Shown here in pieces: positions 23,820 through 35,285 of a stretch of DNA of 64,000 bases (positions within the stretch are counted from its first letter, which is position 1; each line of letters opens with the position of its first letter). Position numbers and translations under genes: made by a program. Below the pieces are notes generated by a model. That model did not search any database and was not told where the DNA came from. It saw only the letters and a program-made list of their open reading frames with translations. This DNA comes from Providencia alcalifaciens. GTDB taxonomy: Bacteria; Pseudomonadota; Gammaproteobacteria; Enterobacterales; Enterobacteriaceae. The stretch spans positions 3,224,001 through 3,288,000 of the forward strand of contig NZ_CP084296.1 in NCBI RefSeq assembly GCF_020271745.1, in the 5' to 3' direction.

Positions 23820-24785
23820 ATGCTGCGTGAAGATGTTTCCGTGATTACTCAAGCAATGAAGTGGGCAACGGATGAGCCTGTTTGGCTATGCACTGTGCTG
23901 AATACGTATGGTTCATCGCCGCGAAGCCCTGGCTCTTTATTGGTCGCTAAAGGGGATGGGATGTACGTAGGCTCTCTCTCTGGCGGTTGTATTGAAGAGG
24001 ATTTTCTGCAACGAATTCAGCAAGGTCATTATTTAAAAGATAGCCAAGTTGTTCGCTATGGCCAAGGTGGAGTGGAAGCCAAAGTCAATTTACCTTGTGA
24101 AGGGAGTTTAGATGTTCTTATCGAATATTTACCCTGTAACCCGCATTCCCATCAATACCTCTCACAGATTCAAACAGCACTGCTCGGTTATACCGCCATC
24201 ATCAAAAAATTGACGTTACCCCAGCGAAGTGAAATCACGACGGTGCCAAACTCACAGCATCCCACGCATATTGAGCGCAATGGCGATGAAATCCAATTTT
24301 ATATCATGGCGCCACCCAAGCTAATCGTTGCGGGTATTTCCAATGTCGGCGTCTACTGTGCTAATTTTGCAGTCACATTAGGCTTTGAAGTGATTATTTG
24401 TGAGCATCGCGATGACGAATTGTTGCGCTTTGCTGGGCAAATTACAGAACAAGTTGAGATTAAAAAAATATTCCCCGCACGCTTTTTAGAAGAGAATCCA
24501 AGCGCATCCAATACCGCTATTGTGTCTTTGACTCACGACCCTCGCATTGATGATTTAACATTAATGGAAGCAGTGAATACATCTGCATTTTATATTGGCG
24601 CAATGGGCTCAACCCGAACAAGTGCTAAGCGCCGAGAGCGTTTGTTAAATTCAGGGGGATTAACGCTTGAAATGCTAGACCAGATCCATGCGCCTATCGG
24701 TATTCCAATTGGCAGTAAAACGCCACCAGAGATTGCGTTAGCGATTATGGCGGACATAGTGGCGCATAAGAATGGGCGGGGTTAA
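23820..24785 (+). CDS. XdhC-family molybdenum cofactor insertion chaperone
   Basis: 321 residues. The N-terminal XdhC domain has TVLNTYGSSPRSPGSLL (residues ~26-42) and GSLSGGCIEEDF (~52-63); the C-terminal XdhC Rossmann domain begins near LIVAGISNVGVYCANFA (~168) and includes SLTHDPRIDD and YIGAMGSTRT. XdhC/PaoD proteins bind the modified cofactor, protect it during sulfuration and insert it into the large subunit. Nineteen bases separate it from the mocA-like gene, so the two form one unit serving the divergent operon. Confidence 0.92.
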   Translation: MLREDVSVITQAMKWATDEPVWLCTVLNTYGSSPRSPGSLLVAKGDGMYVGSLSGGCIEEDFLQRIQQGHYLKDSQVVRYGQGGVEAKVNLPCEGSLDVLIEYLPCNPHSHQYLSQIQTALLGYTAIIKKLTLPQRSEITTVPNSQHPTHIERNGDEIQFYIMAPPKLIVAGISNVGVYCANFAVTLGFEVIICEHRDDELLRFAGQITEQVEIKKIFPARFLEENPSASNTAIVSLTHDPRIDDLTLMEAVNTSAFYIGAMGSTRTSAKRRERLLNSGGLTLEMLDQIHAPIGIPIGSKTPPEIALAIMADIVAHKNGRG

Positions 24786-24922
24786 TACTATAGTGAATCA
24801 TTAGTCCTATTATGATGGGATCATATTTTGAATGAACAATTTAGGATAAGACTTGTTCATCGATTCTGATAAATCGATTATTCTAGACTATTCGCTAAAA
24901 TCGATCCTGCAGGGAGGTTGTA

Positions 24923-25321
24923 ATGTGGTATATCCATCCGACTCGGGCTCAATACACATTACTGTCACAGTACCTTTCTCCTCTAGAAGCAAGAATAGAT
25001 GCGGGTTTGCTCAACTCTGAAGGAATTGATTCTCTATTATTAGACGAAAACATAGTCTGGAATAACCAAATGTATGCCCAAGCTATTGGTGGCGTTAAAT
25101 TATTGGTACCAAAATGCGAGTTAGAGAATGCATTAAATGTCTTGGATAAACTGTACCAAGGTAAATTTGCGATCACAGATGAAGGTGAGGATGAGGAAGC
25201 TAAACCTAAAATCACGCAAAAAAATGGCGTTACCGACTATATGAATATGTTACTGGTCTTTTTGCTTTTTTTTGTTACTGGATTGGCATTACCAATTCAA
25301 AGAGATGAGAGTAAAAACTAA
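24923..25321 (+). CDS. DUF2007-domain protein with C-terminal membrane anchor
   Basis: 132 residues, preceded by an AGGGAGG site. The N-terminal ~75 residues match the DUF2007 (putative signal-transducing, PII-like) pattern: ARIDAGLLNSEGIDSLLLDENIV..., AIGGVKLLVP and a helix ENALNVLDKL. An acidic linker (DEGEDEEAKP) and a single C-terminal hydrophobic helix (~108-125) follow. The function of the family is unknown; anchored forms may regulate membrane proteins. The next gene, also a membrane protein, is 37 bp downstream and probably cotranscribed. Confidence 0.75.
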   Translation: MWYIHPTRAQYTLLSQYLSPLEARIDAGLLNSEGIDSLLLDENIVWNNQMYAQAIGGVKLLVPKCELENALNVLDKLYQGKFAITDEGEDEEAKPKITQKNGVTDYMNMLLVFLLFFVTGLALPIQRDESKN

Positions 25322-25358
25322 GAAAATCAGTATTTTTTAACATGTGAAGGGATTTACC

Positions 25359-25826
25359 ATGCAATCAAAACTAATTTATCAATGGAAATATAAAAGACGA
25401 GCAAGACTATCTTTCCTAGGTGCGGAAATTTTTTGGATAATCGTTCTGAGTATCATTCAGGTATTAGTCTATCAATGGTATTTGGATTCACATCCTGAAG
25501 ATGTTGAATTAGTGTTTAAAAGTAATTTTTATTATCAATTTTCTTTTAGCTTGTTTGGGCTAATGGAAGTAGTATCGGCGGTTGTTCAAATATATATTTT
25601 CTCTCTTATTCTTACGCAACGAATTCGGGATATTGGCATTAAATATCCATTGATCATTGCTCTTGCCTTTACATGTTCATCATTGTTTATCACGCCACTA
25701 ACGTTTATCAATCAGTCTAGTTTCTTGATGATTTTTATGGCTATTCAACTCATTTTTTCGTTGATTGTTTTATTTACGCCATCTGCGCGAGAAACGAAAT
25801 CGAGTGTGAAAAATGATGTGATTTAG
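25359..25826 (+). CDS. Four-helix membrane protein, possibly DUF805-like
   Basis: 155 residues from ATG 25359 (AAGGGA site); GTG 25344 lacks a site. Four hydrophobic segments. A segment TQRIRDIGIKYP between helices 2 and 3 resembles the RRLHDIG-type motif of DUF805 membrane proteins, and the first residues (YKRRARLSFLGAEIFW) resemble the GRxxRxxFW start of that family. The match is weak. Function unknown. It follows the DUF2007 gene closely. Confidence 0.55.
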   Translation: MQSKLIYQWKYKRRARLSFLGAEIFWIIVLSIIQVLVYQWYLDSHPEDVELVFKSNFYYQFSFSLFGLMEVVSAVVQIYIFSLILTQRIRDIGIKYPLIIALAFTCSSLFITPLTFINQSSFLMIFMAIQLIFSLIVLFTPSARETKSSVKNDVI

Positions 25827-25877
25827 TGAAGCCAGTATAGGTGACTTATCTCATTTACTATCGAAAGGAGTTAAGAA

Positions 25878-28800
25878 TTGAGTAAAGCTGGTATTCAGTC
25901 TAATAGGGGGGATGGGTATCAAACGTTAGTAGCGTTTGACTGGGCTTTGACAGTGCTATCTGATCCTAACTATCAATGGGTAGAGACGGATTCAGTTAGG
26001 TGGCTAGTTGATGACGTTGTGATAGGACGGGCTGATGGTACAAAAATTTGTTGTCAGTGCAAAAAAAATCAAAAAACATTTCGGGCATGGTCATTCTCCG
26101 ACCTTAATGATGAGCTAGATAAAGCCATTAAAACGCTTATACAAGATCCTTCTACGACAGTTAGATTCTACTCTCGTACCCCTTTTGGTGAGCTAGCTTT
26201 ATTACAAGAGTTTAGTAATAATTTTCCTGATGCATATGCTTATCATGCTGCTTTAAAAGAGATAAAGGTACACAAGGCGATTGATAGAAAGCTTAGTGAA
26301 CTAATTAAAAAAACATCTTCTGATTTTAATAGTTACGAGTTTTTATCTAGAACCCAATTTATTACTAGTGATATTCATGAGCGGATGAGAGAAGCTCTGG
26401 AAGAGCGCTTGCAATATTTGGTGAGTAATTCTATTTCTGCTTTTAATTCACTTTGGACTTGTCTTGATTATCAAGGAATGAGGGTTAATGATACACAAGA
26501 TAATAAACTATCATCTAGCTCTCGTTTAACGAAAGCTGACCTTATAAATCTCCTTTCTCAGTCAGGTTGTATTATTTCTCCTCCGATAGACATTCAATCT
26601 ACCTTTAATTCATTTAGAAAAACATCATCCATTGGTCGTTCATGGCAACGAGATATTGGTGGCCACCGTATTGATACACTTTTGGTTGGTGAATTAATTG
26701 AAGCTATCAAAAGTAAAAGCCATTCCATATTAGTGACTGGGGGGCCAGGGTCAGGGAAAACCTGTATTCTACTTGAATTGCAGGAGAAATTAGAACAATT
26801 GGTGCAATCTGATAGCGCTATGTTACCGCTATTCATTCAATCGCGAGAGTTTGCTGATTTAGAAACTGCACAGGAACGACAATCTCTAGGACTAGATGAG
26901 CAATGGATTGAAAAGATTGCGCGTGTAGCTGACAGCTATCATGTAATAGTCACAATTGATTCACTTGATGTACTTGCTATAGCTCGAGAACATACGGTGC
27001 TAACGTATTTTTTAGCGCAAATAGATCAGCTATTATTAATTCCAAATGTTACTGTTATTACGGCTTGTAGAGAGTTTGATAGACATTACGATAGACGTAT
27101 ATCTCAGCGTTCATGGAATAAAGAGTTTAAGTGCCAAGTATTAGATTGGGAAAGCGAAATCATGCCGTTGCTTGGAAAGCTCTCAATCGATTCATCAGCT
27201 ATTGATAATACAACTCGACATTTAATTAGCAATCCACGTGAGTTAGCTCTATTTATAAATCTTGCTCAAAGAGGCGGCAGTTTTAATATAGTGACTAGCC
27301 AAGCGCTAGCTCAACGCTATGTTGATTCGATTATGTTAACGAATCCATCGTTAGGTGATGAAGGGAAAATAGCACTTGAAAATATGGCTACAGAGATGTT
27401 AAGGCTTCGTAGCTTGTCGATACCAACCCAGCGATTTACAGCTTCAGATGACATTCGTAGAGTACTGCTTAGTCATAATGTTTTACATGAAACTGAGGGT
27501 AATAAATTAACATTTGGGCATCAAACACTACTTGATGTACTAGTTATTAGTAGGGCAGTTCGTCATGGATTAACTTTAAATGATTTTATAAAGACTCTTC
27601 CTCCAGTACCGTTTGTCCGCCCATCTATTCGTAGCTTTATTGCACAGCTTGTTACAGAGGAAAGACAAGAGTTTAGAAAACAGCTACGGACAGTGCTTAC
27701 CGGAACTTATGCTTTTCATTTACGTCGCCTAGTCGCTGAGTGTTTTGCTGAACAATTACCTCAAGATGATGATTGGCCAATGTTACGTGATTTACGTAAT
27801 ACGCATCGAGATGTTTTCCAAATTATTTATAGCAGAGCTTCACAAGTTGAATGGCATTATTTTTGGTTAAGAAACCTTGTGCCAGTTTTAAAAACTATGC
27901 GTGATGTTGATGGTATAGAAGCCCACTCTTACCGTATTGCTCATTGGTTAAATTTAGATCCATCAGGTGTCGTTGATTTTTGGATGGAAACATTAAGATC
28001 AGATTGGATAGATAAGTCTCGTTTGATAAGTAAGATTACTGTTTTTATATCAGATATAAAGAGAGAACATGCATATTTAATGTCTCCTCTATTGCTGGAA
28101 TTGTTTAAATTTCCACGGGAAGAATATAGTTTTTTAGGTAGAGCCCTTGCTCGATGTTTTGCTGTAGGGGGAATAGATGATGTAGTTCTTTGGGATTACA
28201 TCATTATTGATGTTAAAGATGAAGACATCCTATCCTACAGATTTGAAAATAAACTTAATTGCCGACCACACGAGTTTGGTGCTAAGGATAGCAAATTTCT
28301 TTCAGATAGAATGATTAATTCTATTACTTTATTAGAGCTAGCTATATCAACAATTGAAAAATGGAGTGAAGTACGAAGCTCTAGATATCAAGGAAAACAT
28401 AATTATATAAGTGGTTTCCTAAGTGAAACATCTCATTCGGACGACCGAAGAATGAGAGACTTTGAGCATAAAGATAGTCAACGTATCCTAATGGATGCAT
28501 TAGAAGTTGCTATTATTCATCATGCTAAGATCAATTCAGAGTGGTGGCAAAACAACAGTGAACGTTTATGCTTTAATCGGGAAGGTTCACTTCGTTATTT
28601 TGCATTGTTAGCATGTATTAACTCTCCGCTAACTAATCTTGATATATCTTCTCGACTGTTATCGAAAGTGGATTTTTTAGAGTCCGAGCTTTCACATGAA
28701 CTGGGCACTTTAGTGCAGAAAGTTTTTATTTATTTGAGTTCAGAATTCCAAGATGCAATACAGTCAATAATACTTTCTCTTTCTCTGAAATATGCTGATA

Positions 28801-30458
28801 GCCCTGAGTATAGGGAATATATTCTTATAGATCAGGCCAAGCTTATTATTTGTATTCCATGTCATTTACGTTCATCGTCATGCGTAAGTATTTTAGATGA
28901 ATATAATCGTTCAAATTGGCCTCTTGAGCATAAACCAGATATTAATGGATGGAGCGGAATTGTAAGAGCTCCATTCTCATTTGAGGTTTTTAATGAGCTG
29001 AGTAATGAAGGTATTCGCAGTATTCTTGAACACTATAATGGATATGGACGAGATGCATTTAGCGACATGTTAATTGGTGGGGAGGAGCAAGTTGCTCGTC
29101 AATTAAGTGAGGCATCATCAAGAGACCCATTACGTTTTTTGAGTTTTTTGTCTTCTTACTGGCAGGATATAAATGAAGATTTTCGAAATCATATCATGCA
29201 TGGGATTGCGAATTATTTGAATTATCGCTATGGAAATTTTCATCCAAGTAATGATTGGAAACCAGTTAATGAGCCAAATATTGATATCTTAATTAACGAT
29301 CTTTTGGATGAATTGGAGCGGCATTCTGTGTATTGGAGACAAAACCGCTCTGCTTCTGAAGTGTTACAAGGGTGTTCACATATAGTGAGAAATATAAATA
29401 ACGCAAAACGAGTAACTTTTTTATCTATTCCCTATTTAACAGTGGAAGAAAAAGACCCTATATCAGGAGATGGTGTCACTTATATTTCAATAGGTATTAA
29501 TATGATTAAAGGTCATATTGCTGATACTCTTATGGTCATGATAATAAGGTTACATGAAGAACATATCTCTTTGCCTGAGTTGTTATTACCTACATTACAT
29601 CAATTTGCTACTAACGATCATCCGGCGGTGAGAGCTGTAGTATTACGCCGTTTACCTCATTTACAGCATATTTTGCCTGAAGTTGGTTGGATAGTATTTG
29701 AATTAATAATGCGGAAAGGTAGTGAAGGGCTTTGGGATATGGCTGAGCGTTGTCTCTATTATTCTTATCATCATGAGTATGATAGGGTTTCTCCATGGTT
29801 AAATGTGATTGTGTCTGAAGGCATTAAGGATGGATTTCAAGCATGGGGAAGAATATCTGCATTAGCTGTATTGTCAGGAAAAATAGAAAGTTGTGATTTT
29901 ATAAAACAAATAAAAGAGTTAAATGATAGTGATGCATGGAAAGGAGCGATAGATGTTTGGACACATTGTGAAAATTTTAAACAACATTCTAATTTATGTC
30001 TTGCGGGTTTATCTGCGGCGTTAAGTGATGATAATCAATACCCCTCTATATTAGTAGAGTCGATGGGTAGTCTTTTTAGAGAAAAAGAATCTGTTGTTAT
30101 TTTACCTATGCAAATGTTAGAGCGCTATTTTTCACTAATATCTACGAGTTCTGAAGCATCCAGAATTGGTTTATTCGATTTCGGTGCATGGCTAAATATT
30201 GTTTCATGTATAGACCCTTTGTATGCATTAAAAGCTACTGAGATTTATTTTGAATATATTCGTACAGTAAAAGCCTACTTACATGATTACAATAACCATT
30301 TAGTGCAGTTATTGACTCGCTTATTTATACAAGCAGAAGAGCAGGAAGAATCGGATGATGGAGAAATGCTACATCGAGTAGTTGCTTTGCAAGATACGAT
30401 GTTGATTTTAGGTGTTGATGAAGTGGATACATGGTTAAAAGCAGCTGAAAGACCATGA
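25878..30458 (+). CDS. Nuclease-STAND NTPase fusion, candidate anti-phage protein
   Basis: 1526 residues from TTG 25878 with AAGGAG at proper distance. Domains: (1) residues ~1-200, DUF4297/Cap4-like dsDNA endonuclease of the PD-(D/E)XK class: E36, D45/D46 in WLVDDVVIG, and Q60-x-K62 in CCQCKKN; (2) ~265-560, P-loop NTPase with Walker A GGPGSGKT (288-295), Walker B VIVTIDSLD (~356-364), a sensor-like TACREFD and the NPRELALF segment that corresponds to the GxP region of STAND ATPases; (3) ~560-1526, long all-helical region with HEAT-like patches (HPAVRAVVLRRLPHLQ), the usual sensor part. The architecture parallels Avs-type proteins that bind a phage protein, oligomerise and cleave DNA. It is AT-rich and has no partner gene, so it appears to be an acquired single-gene defence system. 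Confidence 0.82.
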   Translation: MSKAGIQSNRGDGYQTLVAFDWALTVLSDPNYQWVETDSVRWLVDDVVIGRADGTKICCQCKKNQKTFRAWSFSDLNDELDKAIKTLIQDPSTTVRFYSRTPFGELALLQEFSNNFPDAYAYHAALKEIKVHKAIDRKLSELIKKTSSDFNSYEFLSRTQFITSDIHERMREALEERLQYLVSNSISAFNSLWTCLDYQGMRVNDTQDNKLSSSSRLTKADLINLLSQSGCIISPPIDIQSTFNSFRKTSSIGRSWQRDIGGHRIDTLLVGELIEAIKSKSHSILVTGGPGSGKTCILLELQEKLEQLVQSDSAMLPLFIQSREFADLETAQERQSLGLDEQWIEKIARVADSYHVIVTIDSLDVLAIAREHTVLTYFLAQIDQLLLIPNVTVITACREFDRHYDRRISQRSWNKEFKCQVLDWESEIMPLLGKLSIDSSAIDNTTRHLISNPRELALFINLAQRGGSFNIVTSQALAQRYVDSIMLTNPSLGDEGKIALENMATEMLRLRSLSIPTQRFTASDDIRRVLLSHNVLHETEGNKLTFGHQTLLDVLVISRAVRHGLTLNDFIKTLPPVPFVRPSIRSFIAQLVTEERQEFRKQLRTVLTGTYAFHLRRLVAECFAEQLPQDDDWPMLRDLRNTHRDVFQIIYSRASQVEWHYFWLRNLVPVLKTMRDVDGIEAHSYRIAHWLNLDPSGVVDFWMETLRSDWIDKSRLISKITVFISDIKREHAYLMSPLLLELFKFPREEYSFLGRALARCFAVGGIDDVVLWDYIIIDVKDEDILSYRFENKLNCRPHEFGAKDSKFLSDRMINSITLLELAISTIEKWSEVRSSRYQGKHNYISGFLSETSHSDDRRMRDFEHKDSQRILMDALEVAIIHHAKINSEWWQNNSERLCFNREGSLRYFALLACINSPLTNLDISSRLLSKVDFLESELSHELGTLVQKVFIYLSSEFQDAIQSIILSLSLKYADSPEYREYILIDQAKLIICIPCHLRSSSCVSILDEYNRSNWPLEHKPDINGWSGIVRAPFSFEVFNELSNEGIRSILEHYNGYGRDAFSDMLIGGEEQVARQLSEASSRDPLRFLSFLSSYWQDINEDFRNHIMHGIANYLNYRYGNFHPSNDWKPVNEPNIDILINDLLDELERHSVYWRQNRSASEVLQGCSHIVRNINNAKRVTFLSIPYLTVEEKDPISGDGVTYISIGINMIKGHIADTLMVMIIRLHEEHISLPELLLPTLHQFATNDHPAVRAVVLRRLPHLQHILPEVGWIVFELIMRKGSEGLWDMAERCLYYSYHHEYDRVSPWLNVIVSEGIKDGFQAWGRISALAVLSGKIESCDFIKQIKELNDSDAWKGAIDVWTHCENFKQHSNLCLAGLSAALSDDNQYPSILVESMGSLFREKESVVILPMQMLERYFSLISTSSEASRIGLFDFGAWLNIVSCIDPLYALKATEIYFEYIRTVKAYLHDYNNHLVQLLTRLFIQAEEQEESDDGEMLHRVVALQDTMLILGVDEVDTWLKAAERP

Positions 30459-30636
30459 TGATTACAATTAGTTTTTTTACCCTAAAACTTGCAGTGGTCA
30501 TGATGAAAAAAGCCTGTTTCAACTGAAAGTTGAAAAGACCAGCTAGATTAATGTAGCTTGAATTTTGGGAAAAGCTGAGACACAACCAAAAGAAAAATCC
30601 ATACAATTGCATGGATTTCAAAAGGCTTTATTTCAT

Positions 30637-30660
30637 ATAGGGCATCGAACGATGCCCTAT
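30637..30660 (-). terminator. Hairpin after ychF
   Basis: ATAGGGCATCG / CGATGCCCTAT, perfect 11 bp with a two-base loop, 16 bp past the ychF stop. The following minus-strand bases are not a clean T-run. A second short stem (AAATCCAT / ATGGATTT, 30594-30618) lies beyond it. The gap 30459-30675 holds nothing else. Confidence 0.5.
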
Positions 30661-30675
30661 AATGGGCTAAATCAA

Positions 30676-31767
30676 TTACACATTAAACAAGAAATTCAAC
30701 ACATCGCCATCTTTAACGATGTAATCTTTACCTTCCGCACGCATTTTACCCGCTTCTTTCGCGCCTTGTTCGCCACGGAATTTGATGAAATCTTCGAATG
30801 CGATAGTTTGTGCGCGGATAAAGCCTTTTTCGAAGTCTGTGTGAATTTTACCTGCTGCTTGTGGAGCAGTTGCACCAACAGGGATTGTCCATGCCCGGAC
30901 TTCTTTCACGCCAGCGGTGAAATAAGTTTGCAGGTTTAATAATTCGTAACCTGCGCGGATCACACGGTTCAGACCTGGTTCTTCAATACCTAAATCAGCC
31001 ATAAACTCATCACGCTCTTCATCGTCCAGCTCGGCGATATCAGATTCGATAGCGGCGCAAACAGGCACAACAACCGAACCTTCGGCTTTAGCGATTTCGT
31101 AGACTTTGTCTAAGTATGGGTTATTTTCAAAACCATCTTCATTGACGTTAGCAATGTACATGGTTGGCTTCAGGGTTAAGAAGCTTAAATAACGGATTGC
31201 GGCTTTATCTTCAGCGGTTAAATCTAATGAACGCAGCATACCAGCTTGTTCTAAGTGTGGCAGGCATTTTTCCAGTGCTTCTAATTCCGCTTTTGCGTCT
31301 TTATCGCCGCCTTTTGCGCGTTTTTGTACGCGGTGAATAGCACGCTCACAAGTATCTAAGTCAGACAGTGCTAATTCAGTGTTGATCACTTCGATATCAG
31401 CTGCTGGGTCAACTTGACCAGCAACGTGGATGATATTGTCATTTTCGAAACAACGAACAACGTGACCAATCGCTTCTGTTTCACGAATGTTAGTCAAAAA
31501 TTGGTTACCAAGACCTTCACCTTTCGATGCGCCTTTTACCAGACCCGCGATATCAACGAATTCCATCGTGGTTGGTAGGATGCGCTGAGGCTTCACAATT
31601 TCAGCTAATTGATCAAGACGTGGGTCTGGCATTGGCACAACACCCGTGTTTGGTTCAATTGTACAGAAAGGGAAGTTGGCTGCTTCGATGCCGGCTTTGG
31701 TCAATGCATTAAACAGAGTGGATTTACCCACGTTAGGCAGACCAACGATACCGCATTTAAAACCCAT
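30676..31767 (-). CDS. ychF: YchF/Ola1-type ribosome-binding ATPase
   Basis: 363 residues, full length for the family. G1 motif [15 protein letters not shown] (residues ~8-22), G3 [21 protein letters not shown], and NVNED in place of the GTP-specifying NKxD, which is the reason YchF prefers ATP. A C-terminal TGS domain ([20 protein letters not shown]..., ending [10 protein letters not shown]) is present. It binds ribosomes and is involved in stress adaptation. About 100 bp downstream of pth on the same strand, as in E. coli. Start supported by an AAGGTGAG site. Confidence 0.97.
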   Translation of the reverse strand: MGFKCGIVGLPNVGKSTLFNALTKAGIEAANFPFCTIEPNTGVVPMPDPRLDQLAEIVKPQRILPTTMEFVDIAGLVKGASKGEGLGNQFLTNIRETEAIGHVVRCFENDNIIHVAGQVDPAADIEVINTELALSDLDTCERAIHRVQKRAKGGDKDAKAELEALEKCLPHLEQAGMLRSLDLTAEDKAAIRYLSFLTLKPTMYIANVNEDGFENNPYLDKVYEIAKAEGSVVVPVCAAIESDIAELDDEERDEFMADLGIEEPGLNRVIRAGYELLNLQTYFTAGVKEVRAWTIPVGATAPQAAGKIHTDFEKGFIRAQTIAFEDFIKFRGEQGAKEAGKMRAEGKDYIVKDGDVLNFLFNV

Positions 31768-31869
31768 ATGTTTCTCACCTTAATAGCGGGGGCAGGCAAG
31801 TGCTGCCCCTAATGTTTAGAAAATTGGCGCTGATTATACACAAAAACTCGTGTTTGATGAAATCAACTC

Positions 31870-32460
31870 TTAGGCTGTGGCTTTAAAACCATGTAAGCGA
31901 TTGATAGCTTTGTCCATTCCGTCGGATAACAGGATGTCTGTGCAGCGCACAGATTCATCAATTGCATCATCAATAAGCTTTTGTTCTGATAGCGGTGGCT
32001 TGCCTAAAACGAAACCAACAACTTTGTTTTTATCGCCTGGATGTCCAATACCAATGCGTAAGCGGTAAAAGTTCGGGTTATTGGCAAATTTACTTTGAAT
32101 ATCTTTTAAGCCGTTATGTCCACCGTTGCTGCCACCCAGTTTCATTTTGGCCACACCCGGTGGTAAATCAAGCTCATCATGGGCGACTAAAATTTCATCC
32201 GGATTAATGCGATAAAAATTGGCAACTGCCGCGACGGATTTACCGCTCAAGTTCATAAAGGTAGTCGGAACCAGCAAGCGAATATCATTGCCATTAAGAT
32301 TGATACGAGCCGTATATCCAAAAAATTTAGGCTCTTCTTTTAACGATTGATTGTGGCGTTGTGCCAGTAAATCAACATACCACGCACCAGCGTTATGGCG
32401 GGTTTGCGCATATTCAGCGCCCGGATTGGCTAATCCAACAATTAATTTTATTTTACTCAC
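31870..32460 (-). CDS. pth: Peptidyl-tRNA hydrolase
   Basis: 196 residues starting at GTG 32460, the only start that keeps the conserved [23 protein letters not shown] beginning. Catalytic His is H22 in [25 protein letters not shown] and GGHNGLKDI follow in family order. It cleaves peptidyl-tRNA released by stalled ribosomes. Upstream of ychF; divergent from ychH with 309 bp between, of which the ychH promoter occupies part and the rest is AT-rich. Confidence 0.96.
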   Translation of the reverse strand: MSKIKLIVGLANPGAEYAQTRHNAGAWYVDLLAQRHNQSLKEEPKFFGYTARINLNGNDIRLLVPTTFMNLSGKSVAAVANFYRINPDEILVAHDELDLPPGVAKMKLGGSNGGHNGLKDIQSKFANNPNFYRLRIGIGHPGDKNKVVGFVLGKPPLSEQKLIDDAIDESVRCTDILLSDGMDKAINRLHGFKATA

Positions 32461-32652
32461 GGGGACTTTTTCACTGTCAATGTATAGAAATTGGCGACTA
32501 GTTTACCTCGTGTCGGGATGGATGTACAAAATTGTCATTGATAAGATTGCGATAGTGATAATTAGCTTATGAATTATTCGTCAATACTATTATCAGTTGT
32601 TAAATTGATAAAAAGCACTTTTTGAGTAGATATCCTTAAACTCTTCTATACA

Positions 32653-32694
32653 TGTGAAGCCTATCGCAAATAATTTTACTTAAAGAGCTATACT
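32653..32694 (+). promoter_or_regulatory. Class II CRP-dependent promoter of ychH
   Basis: TGTGA-N6-TCGCA at 32653-32668 matches the CRP consensus at 9 of 10 positions. A TATACT -10 element is at 32689-32694. With a start near 32702 the CRP site is centred at -41.5, the class II position. E. coli ychH is also CRP-controlled. Confidence 0.7.
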
Positions 32695-32769
32695 CTTTAC
32701 ATAAATATAAAGTTTTATCGAACTTTTCTTTAATGCTTGCGTATCAGTTTACTGATATTGGAGGTAGAT

Positions 32770-33042
32770 ATGAAACGGAAAATGGTTACTCTCATTGGTA
32801 ATGGTTTGATGGGTTTAGGTATGGCTGTGATGGGGGGAAGTATCGGTTTAAACCTGTTTTCTCATATTGTTGACTTAGGGTTGTCCGATGACATCATCAA
32901 CGGCTCACTGTTTGGGATCTTTATCGGTGCGTTAGTGTGGTTAGTCGGCGCAAGAATGGGCGGTAAAGAAAAAGTAGAAGACCGTTACTGTTTGGTGAAA
33001 CGTCAATTTCATTCCCGTAATGATAATCACCGTTACCCATAA
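32770..33042 (+). CDS. ychH: YchH, stress-induced inner membrane protein (DUF2583)
   Basis: 90 residues from ATG 32770 with GGAGG upstream. MKRKMVTLIGNGLMGLGMAVM begins the first membrane helix; a second (SLFGIFIGALVWLVGARMGG) follows and the C-terminus is polar. This matches YchH of E. coli in size, features and position between pth and prs. It is linked to stress survival there; molecular function unknown. A CRP site is seen upstream. A strong terminator (33148-33192) follows. Confidence 0.9.
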   Translation: MKRKMVTLIGNGLMGLGMAVMGGSIGLNLFSHIVDLGLSDDIINGSLFGIFIGALVWLVGARMGGKEKVEDRYCLVKRQFHSRNDNHRYP

Positions 33043-33085
33043 CCAGTTAGTCTGAAGTTCATCAATAAACGCCATCAATGAACAG

Positions 33086-33133
33086 AAGTGCGTCATTGGA
33101 TAAGTGCGTTATTGGATAAGTGCGTTATTGGGA
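33086..33133. repeat. Three 16-bp tandem repeats
   Basis: Three copies of AAGTGCGTTATTGGAT in a row (33086-33101, 33102-33117, 33118-33133) with one or two differences per copy, 45 bp after ychH. Likely a small VNTR. Confidence 0.8.
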
Positions 33134-33147
33134 AATAGATTAAATAT

Positions 33148-33192
33148 AAATAAGAGTGAAATTCGACATAAATGATTTCACTCTTATTTTTT
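33148..33192. terminator. Strong bidirectional terminator after ychH
   Basis: AAATAAGAGTGAAAT (33148-33162) / ATTTCACTCTTATTT (33174-33188), 15-bp perfect stem followed by T. Confidence 0.85.
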
Positions 33193-33231
33193 GTCTAAAG
33201 CCACGCTAAGCGAAACTGACCAAAAAATAAA

Positions 33232-33262
33232 GCCCCTACGGTTGATGAACAACCGTAGGGGC
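33232..33262 (-). terminator. Second hairpin terminator between ychH and prs
   Basis: GCCCCTACGGTTG (33232-33244) / CAACCGTAGGGGC (33250-33262). On the minus strand it is followed by TTTATTTTTT, so it acts after prs. Confidence 0.75.
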
Positions 33263-33363
33263 GCTACTTATAAATTTTGTATCGTGACCACAATGAATGT
33301 GGTGCAATGAAGCACATATCTCGTCTCAATAATTTAATGAAAAACGACTGAAACTAGCATGTT

Positions 33364-33386
33364 AAAACGGGGTCATTAAGACCCCG
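33364..33386 (-). terminator. Terminator directly after prs
   Basis: CGGGGTC / GACCCCG with loop of five, followed on the minus strand by GTTTTAA; 9 bp beyond the prs stop. Confidence 0.65.
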
Positions 33387-33394
33387 CTTTAGAA

Positions 33395-35281
<1,887 letters not shown>

Positions 35282-35285
<4 letters not shown>

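Noticed and set aside
30565-30939. Plus-strand ORF of 124 codons overlapping the end of ychF
   Set aside because: It is antisense to the conserved C-terminal TGS domain of ychF and has no ribosome site; codon content mirrors the real gene.
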